From assembly GCF_000153105.1 (NCBI RefSeq), contig NZ_CH672376.1:2563136-2627135 (forward strand): a stretch of 64,000 nucleotides of DNA. The letters are read 5' to 3'. The position numbers were made by a program, and so were the translations under genes. Positions 54,739-64,000 of this stretch are shown here, one piece after another. The notes below the pieces were generated by a model. It worked only from the letters and a program-made list of their open reading frames with translations. It was not told the origin of the DNA and ran no database searches. Each line of letters begins with the position of its first letter. Within the stretch, counting starts at the first letter, position 1. This DNA is from Blastopirellula marina DSM 3645. GTDB lineage: Bacteria; Planctomycetota; Planctomycetia; Pirellulales; Pirellulaceae.

Positions 54739-55527
54739 ATGCGTTTTTTCCTTTGGTCGATGTTTTTGCTTCCGGCCTGCACCGTAATCTTGCCGGTCGC
54801 GCGGGCCGCAGACGAATCGGCCGAACAGCTCGCGTTGCAAGCTCGGTCCGCGGCGTCCATCGGCGAGCATTCGCGTGCGGTCGAGTTGGCCACTCGAGCG
54901 ATTGAACAGGATCCGCAACTCGCGGCGATGTACTACGTGCGCGGTCGCGAGCATTTTCGCTTAGGAAAGATCGCTGAGTCCGCCGCCGATTTTGACAAGT
55001 ACGCCCAGTTGCAGCCGCAGGAAAAGCCAAAGCTGTGGGAACGCGGAATCACGCTCTACTACGCCGGACGCTTTCAAGAGGGCGCCGATCAGTTCGCGCT
55101 CTACCAAAAGTATCTCAGCAATGATGTCGAGAACGCCGCTTGGCGGTTTCTCTGCATGGCGCAAGCCGATGGCGTCGACAAAGCGAAAGCCGAGCTGTTG
55201 CCGATCGCAGGCGATGGGCGCGTTCCGATGATGACGCTCTATCGCTTCTACCGTGGTCAGGCGACCGAACAGCAAGTTCTGGACGAGGTCGAAGCGGACG
55301 AAATCGGGGAAACCCAACGAGCGGGCCGCCGATTCTATGCGGCCCTTTATCTGGGACTGTATCACGAAGCGACCGGCCATGCGGACAAAGCGGCGCCCTA
55401 TTTGGCTCAAGCGGCGAGCAAAGAATTGCGAGACGCGGCCCAGGGCGCGATCAACGGCTACATGGCCGACGTGGCGCGGATCCACTGGACGCGAAAGCAA
55501 GCGGCGAATAAGGGCCTCCGCGACTAG
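54739..55527 (+). CDS. Exported TPR protein
   Basis: This encodes 262 residues with a signal peptide (RFFLWSMFLLPACTVILPVARA). Tetratricopeptide-type repeats fill residues about 25-145: AEQLALQARSAASIGEHSRAVELATRAIEQDP, AAMYYVRGREHFRLGKIAESAADFDKYAQLQP, and PKLWERGITLYYAGRFQEGADQFALYQKYL. The C-terminal part (YAALYLGLYHEATGHADKAAPYLAQAA) is another helical-repeat-like stretch. It resembles NlpI-like scaffolds. The partner is unknown. It lies 42 bp after the Nudix-like gene and may be co-transcribed. Confidence 0.8.
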   Translation: MRFFLWSMFLLPACTVILPVARAADESAEQLALQARSAASIGEHSRAVELATRAIEQDPQLAAMYYVRGREHFRLGKIAESAADFDKYAQLQPQEKPKLWERGITLYYAGRFQEGADQFALYQKYLSNDVENAAWRFLCMAQADGVDKAKAELLPIAGDGRVPMMTLYRFYRGQATEQQVLDEVEADEIGETQRAGRRFYAALYLGLYHEATGHADKAAPYLAQAASKELRDAAQGAINGYMADVARIHWTRKQAANKGLRD

Positions 55528-55850
55528 CGGGCGCCAACTGCAAATCACCGCGGCACTTTCTAGCAGCGCCTCGTTCGGTTCTGCGGAAAGATGCCGAACT
55601 TCAGAGACAAGCACCCGGCGCTTGGTCGGAACCATTCTCGAGAGCTCTCTTTCTAGCTCTCGACGACGAAAAGCAGAATGTTGATGCAAATTCTGGGCAT
55701 CCGAAGCAGCGGATATCTGCTCTTTCCAAGCGTGCCCCCCTTCGCTTAGGTCGTTGTGACTCCGGAAAGATATTCGAGATTTTTCTCTATTTTTTTGCGA
55801 GAATCGGCGAGATTCCGAGCAATTACTTACGAGCGTCAAAGGGTTCGGTA
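55528..55850. other. Intergenic region upstream of ECF sigma gene
   Basis: This 323-bp stretch becomes AT-rich near its end and should hold the promoter of the sigma/FecR operon. The AGTTGTCACA/GTGTCCA motif of the other ECF locus is not present. No gene was recognised. Confidence 0.45.
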
Positions 55851-56378
55851 GTGACGATTTGCGATAAGAACGAGGAATTTGTACGACTTTTTGCCCGTGC
55901 AGAGGGCAGATTGCGCCGCTACGTATCCGCCATGCTGCCGGTACCTAGCGATGTGGATGACGTGATGCAAGAGACGGCGATTTCGTTGATGCGCAAGTTT
56001 GACCAATACGACCCCGAGCTTCCTTTTTTCAATTGGGCCTGCCGGTTTGCTCAATTTGCCGTCAAGAAACATAGAAATCGCATGAAGTCCAACGGGCGCC
56101 AATTCTCCGACGAGGCGATCGAAGCGATCGCGGCGGAATATCCGTGCCATTTACAGCTATCCGTAAAACGAGAGAAGGCGCTGAACGATTGCCTGAACCA
56201 TCTGGGTGACGAAGATCGGCGCTTGGTCGAGTTGCGCTACTTCAGTGAAGAAACGGTCGATAGCTTGTCGCAGCGAACAGAAGAACCGGTCGCTCGGTTG
56301 TATCGTTCGCTTTCCCGGATCCGACGAGTATTGGCGCAATGCGTTCGTAAGAAACTGACTGAAGAGGAAATCATATGA
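55851..56378 (+). CDS. ECF-type RNA polymerase sigma factor
   Basis: This encodes 175 residues from GTG 55851, preceded by AAGGG. Region 2 is LRRYVSAMLPVPSDVDDVMQETAISLMRKFDQYD with FFNWACRFAQFAVKKHRNR. Region 4 is LNDCLNHLGDEDRRLVELRYFSEETVDSLSQRTEEPVARLYRSLSRIRRVLAQCV. The pattern matches the planctomycete ECF group with FecR-like anti-sigma partners. The stop overlaps the FecR-type gene start as ATGA, so the two are translationally coupled. It probably directs the downstream surface operon. Confidence 0.92.
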   Translation: MTICDKNEEFVRLFARAEGRLRRYVSAMLPVPSDVDDVMQETAISLMRKFDQYDPELPFFNWACRFAQFAVKKHRNRMKSNGRQFSDEAIEAIAAEYPCHLQLSVKREKALNDCLNHLGDEDRRLVELRYFSEETVDSLSQRTEEPVARLYRSLSRIRRVLAQCVRKKLTEEEII

Positions 56379-58066
56379 GTTCTCCCCTCGATTCTGTCAG
56401 CAAAGACGAAGTCAGCAAACTGATTGAAGCTTTGCTAGATGGCAAGATCAGTGACGAGCAATTTGGCCGACTGGACCATTGGATCTCGACCAATGCCGAC
56501 GCGCGACAACTCTATTTCGACTATCTGCAGATTCACCAAGATCTGCCGAACTTGCTCGCACGTCAGGAAGTTGCGACGCGTCGCAATAGGGCGAAGCCGA
56601 AGCTTTCCTCACGTTCCGCGATCCGATCGCCGCGGCGTAAGTCGCGATGGCGTACAAAGACCGCTGCGATTCTCGCGATGGCGTTGTTAGTGCCGATCGC
56701 CCTGTTCATCGGCATCTATCTCGGGAATTCCTCTTCGGGTTCAAAGGCGGAAGTCGCGAATGCCCCTGGAGATAAACCTGCACCGGAGATGGCGAGCGGC
56801 GCGTTTTTTACGAATCTCGCTCATGCACGATTTTTCGGCGAGTTGCCTCCCCAGATTGGCGCTGCACCCACCTTGAATCGGGACTATGTGCTGATTCAAG
56901 GAATGGTCGAACTTGGCTTTCCAAACGGGGCTTCTGCCGTGATCGAAGGACCAGCCGCATTCCGTGTCGATGCAAATGATCTCTTGGCGCTCGATATTGG
57001 AAGATGCAGCGTGCATGCGCCCCCGGGCGCAGAAGGGTTTCGCGTCGAGACGCCCGAGATCAGCATCGTTGATCGCGGCACCCGGTTCTCGGTCGACGTT
57101 TCGCAAAACAGCGAAACCGATATTCAGGTCCTCGAAGGAGCGGCCGATCTCTATCGAAAACCGCCACGTGATAACGCCTCGGCGAGCGTGACCGGTGCTC
57201 CCTTACGCTTGCAAGAGAAAGAGGCGATCCGCTTCGCGTTCATCAACCAGCGAGAAGCGGTTCCCGTCCCCTTTGATCAGACGCGTTATCAGTACGGACT
57301 TCCGGATCGAGTGATCTCGTACGAAGCGACGACCAGCGCCGAGGGGCGAGCGAAATTGTTGACCAGCGTCACTGTGCAACGTGGACAAAAAATCGAAACG
57401 ATCCCCGTTGAGAAGCTGATCAACTCGAAAGTGACCTGGTTTCATGCGTCCAATTACATCGGCTACTTAGCAGGCGACGAGAAGTTGCCGAGCCCGCGCG
57501 TCAGTTTGGCGGCGGATCGAAGTCTGCAAACCGGCGTTATTAATATCGGCGGCAGTCGTCAGCCGCTGACCTCCGATCCGATCATGGCCATCGACGAGAG
57601 CCGGGATGACTTTGGCACGCCGGGGATGGCCGTCCAATTTGATCGTCCGGTGCGCAACGGACCAGGCGCCGACGTCGTCCTCTTTGAGATTCAATTGTTT
57701 ATGAATCCGCTTGAGGGAGATTCGTTCCACGTTAGTCCCCTTCGATTTGAGGCCGGATTGCATTCGCATACGATTCACGCGTTCGACTTAACGATGGAGT
57801 CTCCAGAATCACTGCAACTAGACGACCTTTACTTCCATACTTTCGCAGAGCCTCCGCGCTCGTTGGAACAACTGGAGTCATTTCCTAATACCCCGCTTTT
57901 TCAAGTCTGCAAGCGCCATGCGATCGCAGTTGGCATTGATTTGTCCGACCTTGGCTACGCCGAGGGCGCGCTGGTCGACGGTTTGTTCTTTCAAGATGAC
58001 CTCGGGGATGAAGATTTCCTCGACCCTGTCTTGATCGTCGGCCTGCCGGAGGCGAGTCAACCGTGA
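56375..58066 (+). CDS. FecR-domain anti-sigma-like membrane protein
   Basis: This encodes 563 residues. The cytoplasmic N-terminus (KDEVSKLIEALLDGKISDEQFGRLDHWI) resembles anti-sigma segments that bind ECF factors. One transmembrane helix (TAAILAMALLVPIALFIGIYLG) lies at about residues 94-115. FecR-domain sequence (FRVETPEISIVDRGTRFSVDVSQ, then QVLEGAADL) is near residues 220-260. The C-terminal 250 residues are an unassigned beta-rich extracytoplasmic region. It most likely transmits an envelope signal to the sigma factor encoded just before. It overlaps the sigma gene by 4 bp. Confidence 0.9.
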   Translation: MSSPLDSVSKDEVSKLIEALLDGKISDEQFGRLDHWISTNADARQLYFDYLQIHQDLPNLLARQEVATRRNRAKPKLSSRSAIRSPRRKSRWRTKTAAILAMALLVPIALFIGIYLGNSSSGSKAEVANAPGDKPAPEMASGAFFTNLAHARFFGELPPQIGAAPTLNRDYVLIQGMVELGFPNGASAVIEGPAAFRVDANDLLALDIGRCSVHAPPGAEGFRVETPEISIVDRGTRFSVDVSQNSETDIQVLEGAADLYRKPPRDNASASVTGAPLRLQEKEAIRFAFINQREAVPVPFDQTRYQYGLPDRVISYEATTSAEGRAKLLTSVTVQRGQKIETIPVEKLINSKVTWFHASNYIGYLAGDEKLPSPRVSLAADRSLQTGVINIGGSRQPLTSDPIMAIDESRDDFGTPGMAVQFDRPVRNGPGADVVLFEIQLFMNPLEGDSFHVSPLRFEAGLHSHTIHAFDLTMESPESLQLDDLYFHTFAEPPRSLEQLESFPNTPLFQVCKRHAIAVGIDLSDLGYAEGALVDGLFFQDDLGDEDFLDPVLIVGLPEASQP

Positions 58067-58152
58067 GCCAGCTTCCTGCTCTTGATTTTGCAATGCACGA
58101 TTATTCCGCGAAATCCTCTCATCTCCTCTCTTCTCTGGATAAGGTACGCGTT

Positions 58153-59073
58153 ATGAAACCCCCGATCTGCCGTCTTTCACGAAACGGATTCACGCTGGTC
58201 GAATTGCTCGTCGTGATCGCGATCATCGGCGTCTTGATCGCACTCCTGTTGCCGGCGGTGCAGCAAGCGCGCGAAGCGGCGCGGCGCATGCAATGCACGA
58301 ACAATCTGAAGCAGATGGCGCTGGCTTGCCATAACTATATGGACATCAACAAAGAGAGTTTCCCTTCCGCCGCCTTCAAGCAAGATGACAGTCACGGTTG
58401 GGCCCTCGCGATCCTACCGTTTATCGAGCAGAACGTACTCTACGATGGTTACGATTTCTCGAAAGGACCTTCGGCGTCGGAGAATGCTTCGATTCGTCGA
58501 ACCGTCATCCGCGGATACATTTGCCCCAGTTTTAGCGGCAACTCCAGCAATACGGCGAGCGTCGCCTACTCCGATGGCGGCCTGTTGACATATCAGGGCG
58601 TCAACGGCGTCTACTACAACGACTCCACTTTGGATTCCGGCCTGCAGGGGGTCGCTGGCGCAGGATTTATTCCTGGCAACGGCGTGTTTCGCATTAATGG
58701 AGCTCGACCGGCTGCGGAAATCACCGATGGTCTAAGCAACACGATCCTGATCGGCGACTATGTCCATGCGGACCGAACAGGAGTCAACAGCGGGTTTCCT
58801 GGCAATGTGCGCGTCTGGATCGTGGGCGCCTATTCCACCGTCGACGGGATTTATAACACCAAAGCTATTTATGAAGACACGATTAACTCGCCTCGAGATC
58901 GTGCCAACGAAAGTGTCGCTTTCAATCACCTCCCTTTCTCCAGCCAACATCCCGGCGGCGCCAACTTCGCCGTCGCGGACGCCAGCGTTCGATTTTTACC
59001 GGAGACGATCAATTTTGACGTCTATCAAGCTGTTGCGACGATCAACGGAGGCGAGCCGCTCCAACTTCCGTAA
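58153..59073 (+). CDS. DUF1559 pilin-like protein (copy 3)
   Basis: This encodes 306 residues from ATG 58153 with the prepilin leader [13 protein letters not shown] and helix to [15 protein letters not shown], then LKQMALACHNYMDINKESFPSAAF. The C-terminal FSSQHPGGANFAVADASVRFLPE carries the conserved H-P-G-G motif. A GTG at 58063 overlaps the FecR stop as GTGA and could start a form with a 30-residue longer leader; the shorter leader fits the family. It lies within the ECF-controlled operon and is followed by a lipoprotein gene. Confidence 0.92.
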   Translation: MKPPICRLSRNGFTLVELLVVIAIIGVLIALLLPAVQQAREAARRMQCTNNLKQMALACHNYMDINKESFPSAAFKQDDSHGWALAILPFIEQNVLYDGYDFSKGPSASENASIRRTVIRGYICPSFSGNSSNTASVAYSDGGLLTYQGVNGVYYNDSTLDSGLQGVAGAGFIPGNGVFRINGARPAAEITDGLSNTILIGDYVHADRTGVNSGFPGNVRVWIVGAYSTVDGIYNTKAIYEDTINSPRDRANESVAFNHLPFSSQHPGGANFAVADASVRFLPETINFDVYQAVATINGGEPLQLP

Positions 59074-59170
59074 GCGCTCTTTCTGGTGATCCAAGATCCA
59101 GTCCGCCGCCGAGTCCTGCTTGTGCGACGCCTGGCGAATTTCAACGCCACACGACTCAAGGTGACACGTT

Positions 59171-59593
59171 ATGCGTTCCATCCTCATTCCAATGTTGCTG
59201 ATCGGATTGGTCGGCGGCTGCTCTTCTGGCGGTTCGCTGGAGACGGCGACCGTGACCGGGAAAGTCAGTTACCAGGGCAAACCGCTTCCCTATGGATCGA
59301 TCAGTTTTCGTCCCGAAGCTGGATCGCCGGCTTACGCCAAGCTTCGAGAAGATGGCACGTATTCGTTAAGTACTTTTGGAAACGGGGATGGCGCCGTGAT
59401 CGGAAAACACCAAGTGCTGATCATCGCGACCGAGACCGACGCCGGCATCGCGCCGGCGAATGACTCTGGGATCGAAATGCCGGTCACCAAATCTGTTATC
59501 CCTCGGAAGTACACGAGTTTTTCCACAAGTCAGCTGACTGCCGAAGTCATTTCCGGCAAGAACAATGAATTCAGTTTCAATCTCGTAGACTGA
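59171..59593 (+). CDS. Small lipoprotein following DUF1559 (copy 3)
   Basis: This encodes 140 residues. The signal peptide carries a lipobox LIGLVGGC, so the mature protein is lipid-anchored. The pattern VTGKVSYQGKPLPYGSISFRPEAG is the carboxypeptidase-regulatory/transthyretin-like start shared with the lipoproteins at 9.2 and 15.3 kb, and the end TAEVISGKNNEFSFNL mirrors the copy at 15.3 kb. It lies 97 bp after the DUF1559 gene, so the three DUF1559 loci share one arrangement. Confidence 0.82.
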   Translation: MRSILIPMLLIGLVGGCSSGGSLETATVTGKVSYQGKPLPYGSISFRPEAGSPAYAKLREDGTYSLSTFGNGDGAVIGKHQVLIIATETDAGIAPANDSGIEMPVTKSVIPRKYTSFSTSQLTAEVISGKNNEFSFNLVD

Positions 59594-59639
59594 TCCGCTT
59601 TCCCTTCCGCTCCATTTCGCTTTCCCGCCGACCATTCCA

Positions 59640-62600
59640 ATGCCGCATCCCCCTAAAAACATCATGAAACCGATTTGTCATCTCTGGATTGTGGCTGCGA
59701 TGTCAGCATCGATCTTGGGCGCCGCGGCCACAAGTTTGCATGCTGACGAACAGCCGATCGCGCTTTGGGAATTTGGCCCCGAGGAACAAACGCCGCTGCA
59801 TCCCGTGGGAGGGATCCATCGTGATGTGCCTGGACCTCGCCCGCCGAAGTATCCCGATTTTTCGATCAACAACGCGTCGGTCAATTTCGATGGGAGCGGC
59901 TCTTGGATTTGTGTTTGACGATCCTGGTGACAATAGCGCGTTCGTAATTTGCGAATGGGGACGAAATCACGCTGGAAGCTTGGGTGAACATTCGTGATCT
60001 TGATGACGGCGACTTCACCTACATCATTGGGAAGGGAAGAACGGGAAGGCCCGGGTTTTCGCCCGACAATCAAAACTGGGCGATGCGAATCAGCGGAATC
60101 GCCGGGGAAGCGCGTCCTAGTTTTCTATTCGCCACCGTGCCGGTGGAGCCCGATCAAGGGAACTGGCATCGATATACGAGCCTGAAAGGCTTTCGTCCCC
60201 GAACCGGTTGGCATCACATCGCGATCGCCTATCGCTTTGGTGAGCCGAACACGATGCAGACCTGGATTGACGGCAAGAAGGTCGATGGTCGCTGGGATGC
60301 CGGCGGCCCTACCACCAAAACGCCGGCGATCGACAACGATCAAATTTGGATCGGTTCGGCGCTCGGCGGTTCTCCGGGCAATAGTTTTCGCGGCGGGCTC
60401 GATTCCATTGCAATTCATCGCGTGATCCTTGACGATCAGACGCTGCAAACTCGCTTTCGTCGTGTTGGGGAAGAGCCTGAACCGGAAGCCGAATCGAACC
60501 GCATGCCCGAACTGGGGCCGCTGCCAGCAGACAAGGTCACTGTGACCTTTCACGAGGGGCTGCGGACGCATGATCACTGGCCCTACGCTGACGAACCGTC
60601 GCCGCCTGCGGCGATGCAGTGGTCAGGCAGCGCTCTGCTTCTCGACCAGATCCCGCTCAAGTACGACAGTTGGGGAATGCGCGACGGCTGGAAAGCGCCT
60701 GTCTTGGTTCGAATGGCTGCCGACGTCGCCCTTCCCCGGGGCAAACATACCGTGCTGATGCGTTCGCGCGGATTGGCGCGAGCCTGGATCGATGGACGCT
60801 TGGTGACTCGCGCCAAACCGTTAACGGGCGCTCCTCATGGTGAAGAACCGATCACCCCTGTCACGCCGCCGCCGGCGCTTGGTCAACGTCCCACTTGGCA
60901 CCGCTGTCAGGAAGTCTTCGCCGAGATCGAGATCATCGACGCGAAGCCTGTCCGCGTTGTGTTTGATGCGATCGCCGGAGGAAAGCGATTTCGGGCGCAA
61001 CCGGGCGAGCTGACCCTCGCGGTTCGTCTGGAAGGAAGCGACTCATTTTCTGTCTTGCGCCCCATCGGGCTCTCGGAAGAGCCGCTGCCGTTGACCGACG
61101 AGGCCGTCGAAGCGGAACTGAATCAAATCAACGCTTCGATGTCGCAGATGAACGATCGACATCGGCATGCGGCTGCGGCCGACCAGAACGCCTATTGGGC
61201 TCAGCGTCATCAGACGGCCCAAGCCTGGCTAGAATCGCACCCGGCGCCGGCGATTCCGAAAAATGATCCCCAGACGCAGCACCCCATCGATGCTTTTATT
61301 CAAGCTCACCTAGACGAAGTCGACGCGCCTGCTGGCGGCGTTGCTCCCGCTGCGGATAGCGACTTTTTTGCGAAGGTGTCGCCCATCTTGAAGAGCGAGT
61401 GCTTTCGCTGTCACGGCGAAAAGGATAAAGGAGGACTGTCGCTCGCTTCGCGGGAACTGGCGATGCTCGGCGGCGACTCCGGCGAGACTGCGATTCAGCC
61501 GGGAGATCCTCACGCGAGCGAAATCATCCGTCGCCTGCGTAGTGCAGACGACGATTTGCGAATGCCTCCTTCCGGCGAGCGGCTCTCGGAGGAGAAGATC
61601 AAAATCTTGGAGAAATGGATTGCCGACGGAGCGAAATGGCCTCAGACCACCTCGGCGCCGATCAGCAGTAAAAAGTCGGCAGTCATCAGCGATGCGGCCT
61701 TCATTCGACGAGCCTACCTCGACACGGTTGGCGTTGTTCCGACGGACGATGACGTGCGACGTTTTCTGCAGGACGCCGCGGCGGATAAACGCGAGCAACT
61801 GATTGATCAACTGCTGGACGATCCGCGCTGGGCCGACAACTGGATGGGCTATTGGCTCGATCTATTGGCCGAGAACCCAACGTTGATCAACGCCAGTTTG
61901 AACAGCACCGGTCCATTTCGCTGGTACCTCTACGACGCGCTGCGCGACAACAAGCCGATTGATCAAATGGTGTCGGAGCTGTTGATGATGCGCGGCGGAG
62001 CGTACGACGGAGGGAGCGCCGGCTTTGCGCTCGCCGCTCAAAACGACGCTCCCTTCGCCGCGAAAGGGCACATCGTAAGCACCGCTTTTTTAGGCATCGA
62101 ATTGCAATGCGCCCGGTGCCACGACTCGCCGTATCACTCGACCACGCAGCAAGATCTTTATTCGCTGGCGGCCATGTTTGCCCGCAAGCCGGTCAGCGTG
62201 CCGAAGTCCAGCACGGTTCCTCCGGGGTTCTTTTTAAACAAGTCGCGTGAATCGTTGATTCAAGTCACCCTGAAGCCGGGCGAAAATGTCAGCCCTACTT
62301 GGCCCTTCGCCGAGCAAACCGGCGTTGAAGATGACGACGCTTTACGATCGCTGCTGCAAAACCAGGATGATCCTCGCGAGAAGTTGGCGGCCTTGATTAC
62401 GGCGCCGCAAAACGTGCGGTTTTCGCAGGTGATCGCCAATCGTCTGTGGCGGCGACTCATCGGCGCCGGGATCGTCGAGCCGCCGCATGACTGGGAAGGA
62501 AATCCCCCCAGCCATCCGGAACTGTTGGAGTGGTTAGGAAAGGAGCTGATCGCAGGCAACTACGATCTCAAACAGTTGACGCGCGTCATTATGACCTCGC

Positions 62601-63400
62601 AGCTTTATCAACAAGAAGCGGTCGGAACCAATCGAGAAGCGGATCCAGAGCATCGCCTGTTTGTCGCTCCCGACCGACGACGGCTGACCGCCGAACAGAT
62701 TGTCGATTCGCTTTATCAGGCGACTGGTTGTGAGATGGATATCGAGGAAATGACGCTGGATCCCGACGGTCGGGCGACGGTGAATTCGCGAAACACCTAT
62801 GGCGACCCGCATCGCAGTTGGATGTTGGTCAGTCTTTCCAATGAGCGAGATCGTCCCAGCTTGACGCTGCCGCGGGCCGCAGCCGTCGCCGAAATGCTAA
62901 CGGCCTTTGGCTGGAACGCGGATCGCCAGGCGCCCAAAACCGATCGAGAAATTTCCCCCAACGTCTTGCAACCGGCGGTGATGGCCAACAGCACGCTGAG
63001 CATCTCGTTGACTAGGGCCGCGCATGAAAGCGTCTTGGCGGATCTTGCCGTTGACGCGACATCTGCGGAGACGCTGCTCGAGTCGCTCTTTCTACGTTTT
63101 GTCAGTCGACCTCCCACATCGGCCGAGCAACGCGTCTTCTTAGGCGTGCTGCGTGACGGCTTTGACGATCGACTTCTTCCGGAAGACCAGGTAGTGCTTC
63201 CCGAGACCCCGGAGCGACTGCCCCAAGTCACCTGGTGGAATCATGTCCGCAACGAAGCCAACACCATCCAACAAGAGCAGGCGCGCAGGGTGCGGTTAGG
63301 TCCGCCTGCCGATCCGCGCCTGAATCCAGAATGGCGCTCACGGTATGAAGACGTTGTCTGGAGCATCGTGAATCTGCGTGAGTTCGTTTGGATGCCCTAG
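59640..63400 (+). pseudogene. Planctomycete cytochrome protein, frameshifted near the 5' end
   Basis: About 1250 residues would be encoded if two single-base insertions, near 59901 and 59944-59947, were removed. Frame 1 gives a signal peptide and VNFDGSG; frame 2 gives GFVFDDPGDNSAF; frame 3 gives FANGDEITLEAWVNIRDL and continues to the end. Together they read as one concanavalin/LamG-like domain. Then follow PSCyt1 (ILKSECFRCHGEKDKGGLSLAS, CxxCH haem site), DUF1549 (AYLDTVGVVPTDDDVRRFL, then LQCARCHDSPYHSTTQ), and DUF1553 (IANRLWRRLIGAGIVEPPHDWEGNPP). Such proteins are encoded next to DUF1501 genes and are presumed envelope proteins. It could be a true pseudogene or carry sequence errors. 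Confidence 0.8.
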
Positions 63401-63456
63401 CCAAAATGACCTACCTGCTTGCAGCCTGCCTTTAAAAACTCAATGAGACAATAGCC

Positions 63457-64000
63457 ATGTTCAAATCCCCGACTTCTCATTTAGATCGCCGACAGTTTCT
63501 GGCCGCCGGCGCAACTGCCGCCGGTCTGGCCGCAGCACCAACTTGGGCCGCCGCGGCAGCGTCGCCGCGCGTTCAAGGACAAGCCGAACACGTCATATCG
63601 ATCTGGCTAGGCGGCGGCATGAGCCAGATTGATACCTTCGATCCTAAGGCGAAGGGGAATCCCGGCAAGCAAAAAGCAGGCGCCTACTACGACCCGATTC
63701 CTACGGCGGTCGACGGCGTCTCTGTCTGCGAGCATCTGCCGAAGGTGGCCGGGCTCATGGACCGCGTCACGGCCGTTCGCACGGTTCACCATTCGGTCAT
63801 CGACGAACATGCCGCCGCGACCAATTGGATGCATGTCGGCCGCCCTGTGAGCGGCACGGTCGTTTATCCGTCGCTCGGTTCCATCATTTCGCACGAGCGC
63901 GGCGCTCTTTCAGAATCGGCGCCCTCTTACGTGTTGATCGGCTATCCGAATAGCTCACGCGGACCTGGTTTTCTAGGGGCCCAACATAGTTACTTGTATT
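63457..64000 (+). CDS. DUF1501 protein, partial
   Basis: The frame runs off the right window edge after 181 residues. The N-terminus [26 protein letters not shown] is a twin-arginine signal. It continues [22 protein letters not shown], typical of DUF1501 (sulfatase-like fold), and [29 protein letters not shown]1501 genes regularly follow DUF1549/DUF1553 genes in planctomycetes, and this one starts 56 bp after its partner. The family is presumed to act outside the cytoplasm on an unknown substrate. Confidence 0.92.
   Translation, partial: MFKSPTSHLDRRQFLAAGATAAGLAAAPTWAAAAASPRVQGQAEHVISIWLGGGMSQIDTFDPKAKGNPGKQKAGAYYDPIPTAVDGVSVCEHLPKVAGLMDRVTAVRTVHHSVIDEHAAATNWMHVGRPVSGTVVYPSLGSIISHERGALSESAPSYVLIGYPNSSRGPGFLGAQHSYLY

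Overview
The window is chromosomal DNA from a planctomycete, most likely a Pirellulaceae member close to Blastopirellula or Bremerella. The evidence is the protein families: three DUF1559 pilin-like proteins with [22 protein letters not shown]-type N-termini, each followed by a small lipoprotein; a planctomycete cytochrome protein (PSCyt1, DUF1549, DUF1553) followed by DUF1501; an SHD1-domain protein; a sulfatase; a Tat-exported Gfo/Idh/MocA oxidoreductase; and an ECF sigma/FecR pair. No rRNA, tRNA or CRISPR array was seen.

Layout. 1-7 kb: the 3' end of selA, a secreted protein, guaB, an SHD1-domain protein overlapping guaB, a protein made of glycine-rich decapeptide repeats, and a secreted FAD oxidoreductase divergent from an IclR regulator. 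8-24 kb: the first two DUF1559/lipoprotein pairs, a UVR-domain protein, the ribosome-rescue factor arfB, a PQQ-like propeller protein, a Gfo/Idh/MocA oxidoreductase, a sugar isomerase-like protein, a TraB/TIKI-like protein, a putative outer-membrane protein and a 1124-residue acyl-AMP ligase/ACP/oxoamine synthase fusion. 24.7-30.2 kb is the most unusual part. It holds an ECF sigma factor and a SnoaL/NTF2-like gene that carry the same promoter motif, a radical SAM/small membrane protein/signal peptidase I operon, a serine hydrolase, and an isolated protein with a cysteine-rich tail. 30-41 kb: a lactonase-type propeller, a TPR protein, an aminotransferase, a TIM-barrel protein with an amidase, rsmA, ribE and eno.

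41-48 kb is repeat-rich. A complete IS4-family element (18-bp inverted repeats, 8-bp target duplication) sits inside a palindromic repeat and between two paralogous secreted-protein genes. A five-copy array of about 170-bp nested palindromes lies just before a RepA-like ATPase gene whose 3' end carries ten 18-bp minisatellite units. 48-55 kb: two csrA genes, a lipase-like lipoprotein, a sulfatase translationally coupled to a DegT aminotransferase, a degenerate Nudix-like protein and a TPR protein. 55.8-64 kb: ECF sigma, FecR-type anti-sigma, DUF1559, lipoprotein, cytochrome protein and DUF1501 run in one direction as a probable regulated cell-surface operon. The cytochrome gene is broken by two apparent single-base insertions near its start.

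Functions are assigned from recognisable motifs and family knowledge only. No database search was run.
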